A stretch of 64,000 bases of DNA from an uncultured Ruminococcus sp. (GCA_900543145.1 UQPZ01000001.1:310001-374000); one strand, 5' to 3'; positions 42,628 to 52,259 are shown, numbered from the stretch's first letter. A program made the numbers and translations. The notes: a model not told the origin generated them from the sequence alone.

Positions 42628-44089
42628 AAAATTCCTCGATCCCGTTCTTTTTCTCCAGCATTAAATCAAAGTGCTTATTGTATTCAAGAGGGAATTTATA
42701 ATTGAAAATTCTTTCAAGCTTATGATTTTTCAGATCCACAAGCTTTGTTGAGCCGCCTGCTCCAAGCGCAATGATCGTTTGGATCTCCTCCATAATATAA
42801 ACATTATATAAGCTTTCGCAGCCGGGTTTTGACCAGCCGATATTCTCTAAATTTTCCAGCATATTTTTCTGACGGTAAAGGTAATAAGGCCTGTAGCCAC
42901 TTTCAAGCAGTCGACTTGACGCATAGTTGACCATATCCGAAGCATTGCTTTTTAGAATGTCTTGTTTTTCTTCGGATCGGTTAAGTCTTGCCGCCCTTTT
43001 TAATGACAGAGTATGTACCGTTATATTCTGAGGTGCAAGCTTTATAAGTCCGTCAACGGTATTTTTGAAACTGTCAAGGTCATCTCCCGGAAGTCCTGCG
43101 ATTATATCAGTATTAACACAATCAAATCCTATTCTTTCAGCTAAACTAAAGCTTTCAAAAAACTGATCTGATGTATGCTTTCTGCCAATCGTTTCAAGAA
43201 CGCTGTCGTTAAGGCTCTGCGGATTGACAGACAATCTGGTGCAGCCTTTACTTTTAAGCGCAATAAGCTTTTCCTCTGTTATAGTATCGGGTCTTCCCGC
43301 CTCTACTGTGTATTCTTTTACACCGGACATATCAAATGACAAAGCTATTGTATCCATAAGCCTGCAAAGCTGGTCAGCTTCCAGCGTTGTAGGAGTACCT
43401 CCGCCGAAATATACCGTATCAAGTGAAAGACCGATCTTATTTACAAGCTTCGCTGTATATTCTATCTCTCTGCATAGCTTATCCAGATATTCGGGAATAA
43501 GCTTTTTACAGCCTTCGACAGATTGGGAAACAAAGGAGCAGTATGAACATCTCGTAGGACAAAAGGGTATAGAAATATAAAGACTGAACGTTTTAGCATT
43601 CAATTTATTTATGATCTTTTCCTGATTCATGGCGGTCATATATGCAATATCGCACTTTTCAGGGCTTACCAGATAATCCTTCTGAAGCGTAGCATATATC
43701 TCTTCTTTATTCATTCCCTGAGAAATAAATGTATTCACCCGTTTTACAGGACGTATCCCGGTTATAACTCCCCACTTAGCGCTTATACCGGTCAGTTCAG
43801 TCATGCATTTAAAAAGCAGACGGGATAAAATAAGCTCGCATTCGTTTTCAAAATCTATGGCATCGGCTCTGAGCTTCTGTATTCTGCGCGCACTTTTCCC
43901 GTCCAATCGGCAGAAAACATACAAAAGAGCGTACTTTTTATAAACCCTGCGTCTTATGAAGGCATAATCGCCGCTGCATTCTGCTGTGCCGTCTGTATAA
44001 ATATGATTAAAAAGCTGAGCGGGAATAAAAAGCTTCATTATCCCCTCCAGCTCATATTTGAAATCATTTCCGCTGAAAATTAACGTCAT
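42611..44089 (-). CDS. hemZ: HemZ-like radical SAM protein (coproporphyrinogen dehydrogenase family)
   Basis: A 492-aa radical SAM protein. The N-terminal HemZ-specific domain (about 1-160) is followed by the motif CPTRCSYC (Cys177, 181, 184) after the YISIPF block, then DTVYFGGGTPTTLEA (about 220) and VEAGRPDTIT (about 256). The C-terminal part has SKPGCESLYNV. HemZ is annotated as oxygen-independent coproporphyrinogen oxidase in Bacillus, but many HemN-like proteins do other reactions, so the substrate is uncertain. The start lies one base after the stop of the MBL gene, which suggests coupling. Confidence 0.88.
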   Translation of the reverse strand: MTLIFSGNDFKYELEGIMKLFIPAQLFNHIYTDGTAECSGDYAFIRRRVYKKYALLYVFCRLDGKSARRIQKLRADAIDFENECELILSRLLFKCMTELTGISAKWGVITGIRPVKRVNTFISQGMNKEEIYATLQKDYLVSPEKCDIAYMTAMNQEKIINKLNAKTFSLYISIPFCPTRCSYCSFVSQSVEGCKKLIPEYLDKLCREIEYTAKLVNKIGLSLDTVYFGGGTPTTLEADQLCRLMDTIALSFDMSGVKEYTVEAGRPDTITEEKLIALKSKGCTRLSVNPQSLNDSVLETIGRKHTSDQFFESFSLAERIGFDCVNTDIIAGLPGDDLDSFKNTVDGLIKLAPQNITVHTLSLKRAARLNRSEEKQDILKSNASDMVNYASSRLLESGYRPYYLYRQKNMLENLENIGWSKPGCESLYNVYIMEEIQTIIALGAGGSTKLVDLKNHKLERIFNYKFPLEYNKHFDLMLEKKNGIEEFYAEEE

Positions 44090-44090
44090 A

Positions 44091-44729
44091 TCAATAATCT
44101 CCGAATCCGCCTCTTAAATACGGATTATACATTCTTTCCTCATCAAGAGTAGTAACAGCCATGTGACCGGGGTAAATTTTCAAATTTCCGCCGAGCTCAG
44201 AGATTTTTTTTAGTGAATTAATAAGTGCGGAAGTATCTCCGTCCGGCATATCGGTTCTTCCAACGGAACGTGCAAAAAGAGTGTCCCCGGAAAACATATT
44301 ATCTCCCGAAATAAAACATACCGAACCGCTGGTATGACCTGGAGTATGAAGCACGTCAAATTCAAGCTCGTCCAGAGTAAGAACATCTTTTTCACCAAAG
44401 GGTATAGCCTTATCAAATTTTCTGGCTCCTCGTATCCTGAACAGATCCGCAAGCATACCCGTATCGTCGGTTAGCTTATACATATCCTTATCATGAATAT
44501 ATACCCTGCACCCTGTTTTGTCATAAAGGTCAGCTACCGCACCGATATGGTCAAAATGCCCATGAGTAAGAAATATTTTTTTCAGTTTAAGACCCAGCAT
44601 ATCTATCTGCTCAAGGATATAGTCTGCGTCGTCGGGAGCATCTATCAAAGCGCAGTTATTTCCGTTCCCGGAAACGATATAGCTGTTCGTATCACATACG
44701 CTCAGAGGCTTCAGCCTGAAAATTTTCAT
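44091..44729 (-). CDS. MBL-fold metallo-hydrolase (glyoxalase II-like)
   Basis: A 212-aa cytosolic metallo-beta-lactamase-fold hydrolase. The metal-binding THGHFDHIG lies at about residues 55-63, the next His in LHTPGHTSGS (about 132-135), the bridging Asp in FSGDTLF (about 147-153), and the last His in IYPGHMAVTT (about 190). The short form without C-terminal domain resembles the YcbL/GloB-like hydrolases. The substrate is unknown. It lies between relA and hemZ in a close gene run. Confidence 0.92.
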   Translation of the reverse strand: MKIFRLKPLSVCDTNSYIVSGNGNNCALIDAPDDADYILEQIDMLGLKLKKIFLTHGHFDHIGAVADLYDKTGCRVYIHDKDMYKLTDDTGMLADLFRIRGARKFDKAIPFGEKDVLTLDELEFDVLHTPGHTSGSVCFISGDNMFSGDTLFARSVGRTDMPDGDTSALINSLKKISELGGNLKIYPGHMAVTTLDEERMYNPYLRGGFGDY

Positions 44730-44745
44730 ATTATCACCGCCTTAT

Positions 44746-46968
44746 TTACTTTCCGCTGCGTTCAACGGAAATAACGTTTTTTATCTTTTTTATTTTTGCA
44801 ATTACACTATTTAGCTGCTCCATCCCTGCAACGCTTAATGTTACTGACAGAATTGCATTGCCGTTTTTCAGCTCTCTTGACGCCGATTCATGAATATAGA
44901 TGTTTATCATTGCAAGAGCGGAGGAAACGTCAGCAAGCAGACCTATTCTGTCGACCGCAATAATATCAAGTGTCGTCTTGAAATATCCGTTGTTTTCCTT
45001 GGTTGCAGCCCACTTGACATGAACCCATCTCGGAGCTGAATCAGGCTTATCCTTCTGAGTCTGATAATTTACGCAGTCGCATTTGTGAATTGATATACCG
45101 TGACCTCTGGTAATAAAACCGATTATCTCATCACCAGGAAGCGGGTTGCAGCATTGGGCAAATTTTATAACACAATCGTCGATCCCGTCTACAATTACTC
45201 CGGACGAATTTTTAGTGCGCTGAGGCTTTATATCCTCGCTTATTTCAGCCGTTACTTTTTCACCGTATTTTTTGTTGTATTCGGCTTTAAGCCTTTGCAT
45301 TACTTTGGAAAGCTGTACTCCGCCGTAGCCTATAGCTGCAAAAAAATCATCCAGAGTTTCACAGTTATGCCTGCGCATATCAAGCTTAAGAAAATCTTCA
45401 AGTTCTTCCTCGGGCACCTTTATCATATTTCTGCGGAATTCCCGCTCCAATGCGTTTCTTCCCTCAAAGATATTTTCTTCTCTGCGCTCCTTTTTGAACC
45501 ATGAACGTATCTTGGACTTTGCCTCGTTTGTCTTGCACATATTAAGCCAGGAACGGCTCGGACCGTGACCTTCTACGTTTGTAGTCAGTATTTCTATTAT
45601 TTCTCCCGTTTTGATCTGATAATCATAGGAAACCATTTTTTTATCGGCTTTTGCGCCGCACATTCGGTGTCCTACCTGAGTGTGTATAGCATAGGCAAAA
45701 TCAATTACCGTTGAACCCATAGGCAGCGTTATCATATCACCTTTAGGAGTAAAGGCAAAAACATCCTCAGGTGCAAGATCATTCTTGATAGCTCTGACAA
45801 TTTCCTCAACGTCGTTGGATTCCTGCTGTGATTCGATGATCTGCCTTATCCATGCCAATCTGTTATCATCCTTGGAGCTTCCCTTAACGCCCTCTTTATA
45901 TTTCCAATGAGCGGCGATTCCGTATTCGGCTGTACGGTGCATTTCCCATGTGCGTATCTGAACTTCAAATGGTATTCCCTGTCTGCCTATTACCGTAGTG
46001 TGAAGCGACTGATACATATTCGGCTTGGGCGTCGAAATATAATCCTTGAATCTGTTGGGAATCGGCTTGAACATATCATGGATAATACCAAGAACGTTAT
46101 AGCACTCAGTAACAGTATTAACGATTATTCTTACGGCGTAACGGTCATAGATCTGATCTATCTCCTTACCGTCACGGTATACTTTCTTATATATCCCATA
46201 ATTGCTCTTAACTCTTCCCTCGATCTGGGGAACAGGGTCAAAGTCCTGAGAAAGCCTTTCACGGATACGCTCCTTGATCTCCTCTACAAGCTGATCACGT
46301 CCGTCCTTCCTCAGCTTCATCTGCTTATCGATCTCGGCATAAGCATAAGGGTCAAGATAGTAAAAAGACAGATCCTCAAGCTCGTCTTTAATAGAACGTA
46401 TACCCAGACGATGTGCAATCGGAGCATAGATATTCATAGTTTCGTGAGCAATGATCCTTCGCTTTTCTTCACGGCAAAAGTTCAGAGTTCTCATATTGTG
46501 AAGCCTATCAGCGAGCTTTATAATAATTACCCGTATATCCTCACTCATTGCCAGCAGGATCTTTCTTATATTTTCAGCCTTTTGCTCGTCCTTTGTAAAT
46601 ATCTCTACCTTTTTCAGCTTTGTAACACCGTTTACAAGCATTGCTACATCAGTTCCGAATTGCTTGTGGAGATACTCAAGAGAACAGTCGGTATCTTCAA
46701 CAACATCATGAAGCAATGCGGAGCAGATAGTATCGGTATCCATGCCCAGCTCAAGCAGGATATAAGCAACCGCAAGAGGATGTGTTATATACGGCTCACC
46801 GGATTCCCTTTTCTGACCGGAATGATACCTATCGGCAAGCTCATATGCAGACACTATCTTTGAAAGGTCATACTGCTTTTCGCCGTCTAATATCTTCTGT
46901 ATCAATGCGTCGATAGTATATTCGGTTTTTGCTTCTATAAGATAATCCTTTTCATTAATATCTTCCAT
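44746..46968 (-). CDS. relA: Bifunctional (p)ppGpp synthetase/hydrolase RelA/SpoT
   Basis: A 740-aa Rel enzyme for the stringent response alarmone. The hydrolase HD domain has THPLAVAYIL and SALLHDVVEDTD (about residues 62-93). The synthetase domain has YDRYAVRIIV (about 271) and STPKPNMYQSLHTTV (about 315). A TGS domain starts at VFAFTPKGDMITLP (about 407). A zinc-finger/CC domain has KFAQCCNPLPGDEI (about 608), and the C-terminal ACT domain lies at about 660-740. Both catalytic centres look intact. The start follows the recJ stop by one base. Confidence 0.97.
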   Translation of the reverse strand: MEDINEKDYLIEAKTEYTIDALIQKILDGEKQYDLSKIVSAYELADRYHSGQKRESGEPYITHPLAVAYILLELGMDTDTICSALLHDVVEDTDCSLEYLHKQFGTDVAMLVNGVTKLKKVEIFTKDEQKAENIRKILLAMSEDIRVIIIKLADRLHNMRTLNFCREEKRRIIAHETMNIYAPIAHRLGIRSIKDELEDLSFYYLDPYAYAEIDKQMKLRKDGRDQLVEEIKERIRERLSQDFDPVPQIEGRVKSNYGIYKKVYRDGKEIDQIYDRYAVRIIVNTVTECYNVLGIIHDMFKPIPNRFKDYISTPKPNMYQSLHTTVIGRQGIPFEVQIRTWEMHRTAEYGIAAHWKYKEGVKGSSKDDNRLAWIRQIIESQQESNDVEEIVRAIKNDLAPEDVFAFTPKGDMITLPMGSTVIDFAYAIHTQVGHRMCGAKADKKMVSYDYQIKTGEIIEILTTNVEGHGPSRSWLNMCKTNEAKSKIRSWFKKERREENIFEGRNALEREFRRNMIKVPEEELEDFLKLDMRRHNCETLDDFFAAIGYGGVQLSKVMQRLKAEYNKKYGEKVTAEISEDIKPQRTKNSSGVIVDGIDDCVIKFAQCCNPLPGDEIIGFITRGHGISIHKCDCVNYQTQKDKPDSAPRWVHVKWAATKENNGYFKTTLDIIAVDRIGLLADVSSALAMINIYIHESASRELKNGNAILSVTLSVAGMEQLNSVIAKIKKIKNVISVERSGK

Positions 46969-46969
46969 A

Positions 46970-49009
46970 TCAGCAGCCTCCGTTGCAGATTTTATTTCTT
47001 AATTGCACCAGTACAGGAGCGTTTTCAATTTTGACCTTGCTTTCGGCAGGCAGCAGCTTGATTTTTTCGGACGACGGCGTAAATGCTGCCAGTCCGGTCT
47101 GACAAAAAGCGTCAATGCATATTCTGAGCTTACAGTAATTCATATCAGGAGCTTTAAGCTTCATATATAAATCGTCAGCCGTTATTTCCTGAGCGTTTTT
47201 CAGATATTTGTATATTTCTACAAGCTCATGTCTTTCGGGATTGATTTTACGCAGAAACGCCTGAGGCAGCTGTTCTCCCCGTCTGTATTTTTCATAGCAG
47301 TCCTTAGCGGCGAAATATCTGTCCTGATTTACTCGGTGAGGGCGTATATCCAGCGCCTTAATACTTACGCTTTCTTTCCCTGCATATGAATTTACCGCAA
47401 GATTAGCAGCTATATCTACTATATCTCCTGCGCTGAAAAACAATTTATCCGGACTTCTGCCGAACAGTAGCGCCTGAGTATGCAGGCTGCCGTAGGTAAT
47501 GTCGAGCCGAGTATGCTTGCCCTGAGAAAGAGAAGTTATTCTATCAACCCTTGCTCCAGCCAGTGCAAATACAGGCTGAGGATTACCTGCGCCAAAAGGC
47601 TCCATAGCAAGCAGACCCCTGACATTTTCCACTGTAATCTCCTGCGGAAGTATAAGCATATCACATTCAATAACTGCAGACGGCATTGAATCAAAAGCAT
47701 TTGCGTACTCATAAACCTTATCGGTAAATCCTGGTATATTTTCCTCCTTGAGCGACAGTCCTCCCGCACATTCATGCCCGCCGAACTGTTCAAGAAACTC
47801 AGAAGTATAGCTGAGACATTTAAATATATTAAAGCCCTTCACGCTCCTTGCAGAGCCGCGAGCCATTTCATTTTCATCAATAGATATAAGTATATTAGGC
47901 TTGGAATACATTTCAAGCAGCTTTGAGGATACAATCCCAAGAACTCCGTGATGCCAGCCTTTTCCCGCAAGAACAATGACCCTCTGAGCAAGAACCTCCG
48001 GGTTTTCATCAATGTATTTAAGTATATCCGTCATAATTTCAGTTTCTGTAGCTTTGCGCTGATTATTCAGCGTTATAAGCATATCTACATAGCTTTCGGC
48101 GTCCTCAGCGTCTTCCGACAGCAGCGCCTTGACTGCGGTAAGCGGAGAATCGAATCTTCCCGAAGCATTTATTCTCGGGGATATCTGAAATGCTATCGCT
48201 CCTGAAGTAAGGCAGTCTCTTTTTATCCCTGCTTTATCAATAAGAAAATTCAGACCAGGATTCTCAGTGTTTTTTATGTATAAAAGACCCTTTTTAACTA
48301 TAGTTCGGTTTTCTCCCGTAAGAGGTACAATATCTGCTACCGTTCCGATAGCGCAAATATCCGAATACTGCTCAACGACCGCCTCATAATCTCCTCCGTC
48401 AAGTGCAGCGCAGAGCTTAAGTGCTACTCCGACCCCGGAAAGTTCTTTGAAAACAGACGGACAATCAAGCCTGTGAGGATCAACAACAGCAGCCGCTCTG
48501 GGCAGCTTTTCCGAAGGCTGATGGTGATCGGTTATGACCAGCTTCATTCCAAGCTGCTCGATCAGTTCGGCTTCTGCATGAGCTGATATACCGTTATCAA
48601 CTGTAACGATAAGCGAAACACCTTTTTCGGCAAGCTCATTTATTGCCTCGCTGTTCATTCCGTAACCGGCTTCACGTTCAGGTATATAATACATTACGTT
48701 TGCGCCCATATTTTCAAGATAATTATATAAAACAGCTGTTGCGGTGACACCGTCGCAGTCGTAATCCCCGTAAATGCATATAAGCTCGTAGCTGTCCACA
48801 GCTCTGTTTATAACATCGGCAGCAATCTGCATATCTTTGATCATAAAAGGATCCGAAAGAGCGGCGTCGCTGAAAAAATCAGCAATGTCCTGAAATTCAG
48901 TATATCCTCTTGAAACCATTACTTTTAAAGTAAGCGGACTCAAATCGCATTTTCTACCGAACTCCGCCGCAAGCCTTTCATCAGGCTTATTCACTCTCCA
49001 TCTTTTCAT
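46970..49009 (-). CDS. recJ: Single-stranded-DNA-specific exonuclease RecJ
   Basis: A 679-aa 5'-3' exonuclease for recombination and repair. The DHH core has CIYGDYDCDGVTATA (about residues 77-91), VDNGISAHAE (about 137), VITDHHQPSEKLP (about 155) and VVDPH. The DHHA1 domain has GWHHGVLGIVSSKL (about 353) and FGGHECAGGLS. An OB-fold and a C-terminal domain follow. ATG 49009 is preferred over TTG 49018 because of its distance from GAGGA. Confidence 0.95.
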   Translation of the reverse strand: MKRWRVNKPDERLAAEFGRKCDLSPLTLKVMVSRGYTEFQDIADFFSDAALSDPFMIKDMQIAADVINRAVDSYELICIYGDYDCDGVTATAVLYNYLENMGANVMYYIPEREAGYGMNSEAINELAEKGVSLIVTVDNGISAHAEAELIEQLGMKLVITDHHQPSEKLPRAAAVVDPHRLDCPSVFKELSGVGVALKLCAALDGGDYEAVVEQYSDICAIGTVADIVPLTGENRTIVKKGLLYIKNTENPGLNFLIDKAGIKRDCLTSGAIAFQISPRINASGRFDSPLTAVKALLSEDAEDAESYVDMLITLNNQRKATETEIMTDILKYIDENPEVLAQRVIVLAGKGWHHGVLGIVSSKLLEMYSKPNILISIDENEMARGSARSVKGFNIFKCLSYTSEFLEQFGGHECAGGLSLKEENIPGFTDKVYEYANAFDSMPSAVIECDMLILPQEITVENVRGLLAMEPFGAGNPQPVFALAGARVDRITSLSQGKHTRLDITYGSLHTQALLFGRSPDKLFFSAGDIVDIAANLAVNSYAGKESVSIKALDIRPHRVNQDRYFAAKDCYEKYRRGEQLPQAFLRKINPERHELVEIYKYLKNAQEITADDLYMKLKAPDMNYCKLRICIDAFCQTGLAAFTPSSEKIKLLPAESKVKIENAPVLVQLRNKICNGGC

Positions 49010-49045
49010 TAACAACAAATCCTCACTGATAATTTACATTCCATA

Positions 49046-49074
49046 TTATTATAGCATAATTTAAATTATTTTTC
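49046..49074 (-). promoter_or_regulatory. Sigma-A promoter of recJ-relA-MBL-hemZ-rlmD
   Basis: Minus strand TTGAAA (49069-49074) and TATAAT (49046-49051), 17-nt spacer. The five genes downstream are spaced by at most 16 nt or overlap, so they probably form one transcript. Confidence 0.75.
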
Positions 49075-49172
49075 AATAGCATACGAAAGAATTTGAATAA
49101 CAGGAGGATCTGCTTTTTGAACAATACGTCAAATACGATCATAATAAAGATTTTATTCACTTGACATAAACA

Positions 49173-49208
49173 AAAACCTCCCTGTCAGCTGTCTGACAAA
49201 GAGGTTTA
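49173..49208 (-). terminator. Terminator of rplM-rpsI
   Basis: Minus-strand stem AAACCTC...GAGGTTT enclosing an inner stem CTGTCAG/CTGACAG, followed by TTTTTG. It lies about 80 nt after the rpsI stop. Confidence 0.75.
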
Positions 49209-49286
49209 TATCAGCAATTTTGAGTTGGAAAACCAGCAAAAAGTTTTCGCAGATTTCATAATGCCGGTATTCCTGAGATAATTTCT

Positions 49287-49688
49287 TTATCTCTTTGAGA
49301 ACTGAGGCGCACGACGTGCTGCTTTGAGGCCGTACTTCTTTCTTTCCTTCATTCTCGGGTCACGGGTAAGGAAGCCTTCCTTCTTCAGAGCAGGACGGAA
49401 CTCTTCGTTAAACTGAAGTAAAGCTCTTGAAAGTCCGTGTCTGATAGCTCCTGCCTGACCTGTTACACCGCCGCCAGTTACTGTGCAGACGATGTCAAAC
49501 TTGTCATTTGTATCTGTTACACCGAAAGGCTGACGAACTATAAGCTTCAGTGTTTCAAGACCGAAGTAATCGTCGATATCTCTTCCGTTTATGGTTATTT
49601 TACCTGTTCCCTCGTAAATACGAACGCGGGCAACAGAATGCTTTCTTCTACCTGTGCCATAGAAAAATGGCTTTTTTGATTCGTACAT
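49287..49688 (-). CDS. rpsI: 30S ribosomal protein S9
   Basis: A 133-aa ribosomal protein. FFYGTGRRKHSVARVRI starts the family block (about residues 8-24), GGGVTGQAGAIRHGLSRAL lies in the middle, and the end KYGLKAARRAPQFSKR carries the basic tail that reaches the P-site tRNA. ATG 49688 with GAGGAGC upstream is the start. It is 17 nt after rplM. Confidence 0.97.
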   Translation of the reverse strand: MYESKKPFFYGTGRRKHSVARVRIYEGTGKITINGRDIDDYFGLETLKLIVRQPFGVTDTNDKFDIVCTVTGGGVTGQAGAIRHGLSRALLQFNEEFRPALKKEGFLTRDPRMKERKKYGLKAARRAPQFSKR

Positions 49689-49705
49689 CTTAATTGCTCC
49701 TCTCA

Positions 49706-50134
49706 TTAAAGTTCGTATTTCTCAGGCTTCTGAGCTGCATTGTTGTGCTCAGCGCCCTTGTAAACTCTCAGCCTTTTTGCAGCGGCTCTTCCGAGTGTAT
49801 TGTTAGGGAGCATTCCCTCAACTGCAATCGTCATAGCTCTGTCAGACTGCTCAGCCATAAGCTTTGAATACTTGATCTCTTTAAGACCGCCTATCCAGCC
49901 TGTGTGCCACTTAAAGGATTTCTGCTCAAGCTTCTTTCCCGTAAGTACAGCCTTATCGCTGTTTATGATGATTACATGATCTCCGCAGTCTGCATGAGGC
50001 GCATAGGTCGGCTTATGCTTGCCGCGAAGAATATGAGCAGCCTTAGCGGCAACTCTTCCGAGGGACTGTCCCTCAGCGTCTAAAATATACCACTTGCGAG
50101 TAATATCGCCGGCTTTTGGCATATAGGTTGACAT
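49706..50134 (-). CDS. rplM: 50S ribosomal protein L13
   Basis: A 142-aa ribosomal protein, an early assembly protein of the large subunit. The blocks WYILDAEGQSLGRVAAKAA (position about 16-34), LRGKHKPTYAPHADCGD and GMLPNNTLGRAAAKRLRVY are typical. ATG 50134 has GGAGG upstream. It is first in the rplM-rpsI operon. Confidence 0.97.
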   Translation of the reverse strand: MSTYMPKAGDITRKWYILDAEGQSLGRVAAKAAHILRGKHKPTYAPHADCGDHVIIINSDKAVLTGKKLEQKSFKWHTGWIGGLKEIKYSKLMAEQSDRAMTIAVEGMLPNNTLGRAAAKRLRVYKGAEHNNAAQKPEKYEL

Positions 50135-50208
50135 ATTTTTTCCTCCGTTCAAATTTCAATTCTGTAATCCATACAGACATATTCTGCCTGTAGACTCACA
50201 ACATTAGC
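50135..50208 (-). ncRNA. rplM leader, possible L13 autoregulatory element
   Basis: The minus-strand leader of about 70 nt contains ACAGGCAGAATATGTCTGT, which can fold into a short stem. L13 leaders are known in low-GC Gram-positives; I did not match the full consensus, so the call is tentative. Confidence 0.4.
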
Positions 50209-50209
50209 T

Positions 50210-50238
50210 ATTATACAATATGAAAATTCAAAAGTCAA
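50210..50238 (-). promoter_or_regulatory. Sigma-A promoter of rplM-rpsI
   Basis: Minus strand TTGACT (50233-50238) and TATAAT (50210-50215), 17-nt spacer. Upstream of it to 50403 I see nothing recognisable. Confidence 0.8.
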
Positions 50239-50403
50239 CAGCTAAAATGGCGAATTTTTAATTTATATCCCTGCAACGCTTAAAATCTCTCTGTTTTTCT
50301 CGTTTTCTCTTGATTTCTTGATTTTCATTTCATTTTATTATGAATATACAACTGCGTAAAGCTAAGAAAATAATTTTTCACTGCCGTAAAAATACAACAT
50401 TCA

Positions 50404-50850
50404 TTATTCTTCTCTAAATCTTTTAAGCGCATCGTTGATCTCTTCGGAATACTTTTTATCAGAAATATAAGAAGAGACAGCTGTAAATATGTAAACCGCC
50501 AAAATACTCAGAGCCATCACTATACAAGATAAAACGGACAGTTCAAACCAGTGAAATTTATATCCCATAAGCATTATGCATATATTGATCAGTATATAAT
50601 GCACCGAATAACGTATAATATATTCCTTTTTTGAAACATCTCTGTCGCCGAGCGTACAGGGAAGACATACTGCGGTAATAAGTCCTGTTGCCGCTCCGGC
50701 TGCCAGCACCTGCCACAACACCGATGAATATAAGCTAAAATCCCGTACATCGCTTAACGAAAGAGATATCGCACAAACGAGCGTTATTCCGGTTGTAATT
50801 CTTGTAAAGCTGTCTATGAAATCCTTTATAAATCTGCTCACGCCTTTCAT
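50404..50850 (-). CDS. DUF3021 family membrane protein
   Basis: A 148-aa protein with four membrane segments (about residues 14-32, 44-66, 78-95 and 100-125) and charged ends. DUF3021 proteins are the usual partner of small LytTR regulators, as here, and probably regulate them from the membrane. GGAGG before ATG 50850 lies inside the end of the LytTR gene, so translation is likely coupled. Confidence 0.85.
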   Translation of the reverse strand: MKGVSRFIKDFIDSFTRITTGITLVCAISLSLSDVRDFSLYSSVLWQVLAAGAATGLITAVCLPCTLGDRDVSKKEYIIRYSVHYILINICIMLMGYKFHWFELSVLSCIVMALSILAVYIFTAVSSYISDKKYSEEINDALKRFREE

Positions 50851-50852
50851 AG

Positions 50853-51302
50853 CTATCCTCCTATTCCTAGTTTTCTCTTCATATCAGGCACATACTGCCG
50901 TGAGATAATAATTTTCTCTCCGTTTTTAAGCAAGGCCTCAAAACGGCTGTTGAAAGCAGGAGTAAGCTTCTGGATCTTTGACAGATTTACTATTACTGAT
51001 TTAGACACTCTGATAAAATCTGTATTTTCAAACTGCTTTTCCAATTCATAAAGCTTCTGCTTTATCTCATAAAACTGTTTTTCACAATACGCAAAGATCC
51101 TGCTGTCTACCGCTTCAAAATAATATATCTGCCTTGGCTCTATCATTCTTATTCCGCCGTTCTCGTCATAACAGGTCAGCTTATCCCTTTCCGCTTTTAT
51201 GGAGTAGATCAGCTTTAATATACGCTCGTCAATATTATTTGAGCGTATAACGATCTCGTCCTCGCAGTTATCGGCGATATCCTCTATAATAATTTTTATA
51301 AT
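50853..51302 (-). CDS. LytTR family transcriptional regulator with AUU start codon
   Basis: A small LytTR DNA-binding regulator. The LytTR domain lies in the second half (YYFEAVDSRIFAYC, FIRVSKSVIVNL, IIISRQYVPDMKRKLG). No ATG, GTG or TTG occurs in frame upstream of ATG 51146, but the frame stays open to a stop at 51312. It encodes a typical N-terminal stretch (IIIEDIADNCEDEIVIRS). ATT 51302 lies 6 nt after TAAGGA, so translation probably starts there, giving 149 aa, the usual family length. Starting at ATG 51146 would leave 97 aa with no ribosome binding site. It is coupled to the ABC permease stop and to the DUF3021 gene. Confidence 0.8.
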   Translation of the reverse strand: MIKIIIEDIADNCEDEIVIRSNNIDERILKLIYSIKAERDKLTCYDENGGIRMIEPRQIYYFEAVDSRIFAYCEKQFYEIKQKLYELEKQFENTDFIRVSKSVIVNLSKIQKLTPAFNSRFEALLKNGEKIIISRQYVPDMKRKLGIGG

Positions 51303-51311
51303 ATCACGTCC

Positions 51312-52223
51312 TTATTGTTCTGCGGAAGATTTTCTCTTCATAATCAATCCGCTTGCCGCTAAAAACATTATACCACAAACCAGCAGAATTGCAAGCTGAG
51401 TATATTCGTTTATAACCGTATTTCCGAAAGACACTGTTATCCCCATTTCATTTCTGTATTCCGCAGTTATGTCCGACGGAATGCCGCTAAACGCCGTATT
51501 AACTGCGTCATTGGTTATTACCGCTCTGAACATTGAAGCTCCGTGAAGAAACGGCATACATTTCAATACATTCTGTACTCCGCTGGGAAGCCCCGCCATA
51601 GGTATATAAATCGCTCCCAGAAATCCTACTAGCGTCCCGATAACCGTTCCCAGACTTGACCAGGCCTTTTCACTTTTTACAAGTAGCGCTGTAAAATACA
51701 TTATACAGGCATACGCAAACGAATTTACCGCGATAATCATCAGCACTTTAAGATGAGCCTGTACAGACAGAAGCTCTGCTCCCTGATAAAAAGCATACCC
51801 CTCAGATACAGCAAGCGTTATTATACATATAATTACCGAAGCTATCCATGCTGCGCTTAAATAGCCAAGAGCTATTACCGTTCTGCTTACCGGAGCTGCG
51901 TAAAGGCTCTCAAGCCTGTGCTGAGCCTTATCGTCTATCATAGCCGTTATTGAAGACATTGTAATAGTAACTGCGTTGATTGACACTATTCCCGAAACAG
52001 TCCACATCAGCACGACAAGCTGAGCGTTCTTTTTATCAGCGTCTGTATCTCGTGTTCCAAAGCTTTCAAGTATTTCGGTAATTGCGTTTACATTCATATC
52101 TCCCAGAAAAACTACCATAAGTATGATAACTATAAACATAGCGATCAGAGAAAAAAATACTGCCGATTTATCCCTTAGATATATTTTAAGGTTTCTTGAA
52201 ACCAGACCTGCAAACCGATTCAT
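51312..52223 (-). CDS. ABC-2 type transporter permease
   Basis: A 303-aa membrane protein. An N-terminal cytoplasmic helix (RNLKIYLRDK) is followed by six membrane segments at about residues 19-38, 72-95, 116-140, 152-175, 182-205 and 265-285, with a long outside loop before the last. The fold and the EKAWSSLGTVIGTLVGFLGA block (partly) fit ABC-2 exporters. It works with the ATPase upstream. ATG 52223 is preferred; ATG 52235 directly touches the AAAGGA site. Confidence 0.92.
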   Translation of the reverse strand: MNRFAGLVSRNLKIYLRDKSAVFFSLIAMFIVIILMVVFLGDMNVNAITEILESFGTRDTDADKKNAQLVVLMWTVSGIVSINAVTITMSSITAMIDDKAQHRLESLYAAPVSRTVIALGYLSAAWIASVIICIITLAVSEGYAFYQGAELLSVQAHLKVLMIIAVNSFAYACIMYFTALLVKSEKAWSSLGTVIGTLVGFLGAIYIPMAGLPSGVQNVLKCMPFLHGASMFRAVITNDAVNTAFSGIPSDITAEYRNEMGITVSFGNTVINEYTQLAILLVCGIMFLAASGLIMKRKSSAEQ

Positions 52224-52259
52224 AAATATAACCATTCCTTTCTATATAGTCTATTACAT

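Noticed and set aside
45907..46863. A 318-codon plus-strand frame opposite relA
   Set aside because: A shadow of the strongly conserved relA gene; the composition is not that of a normal protein of this genome.
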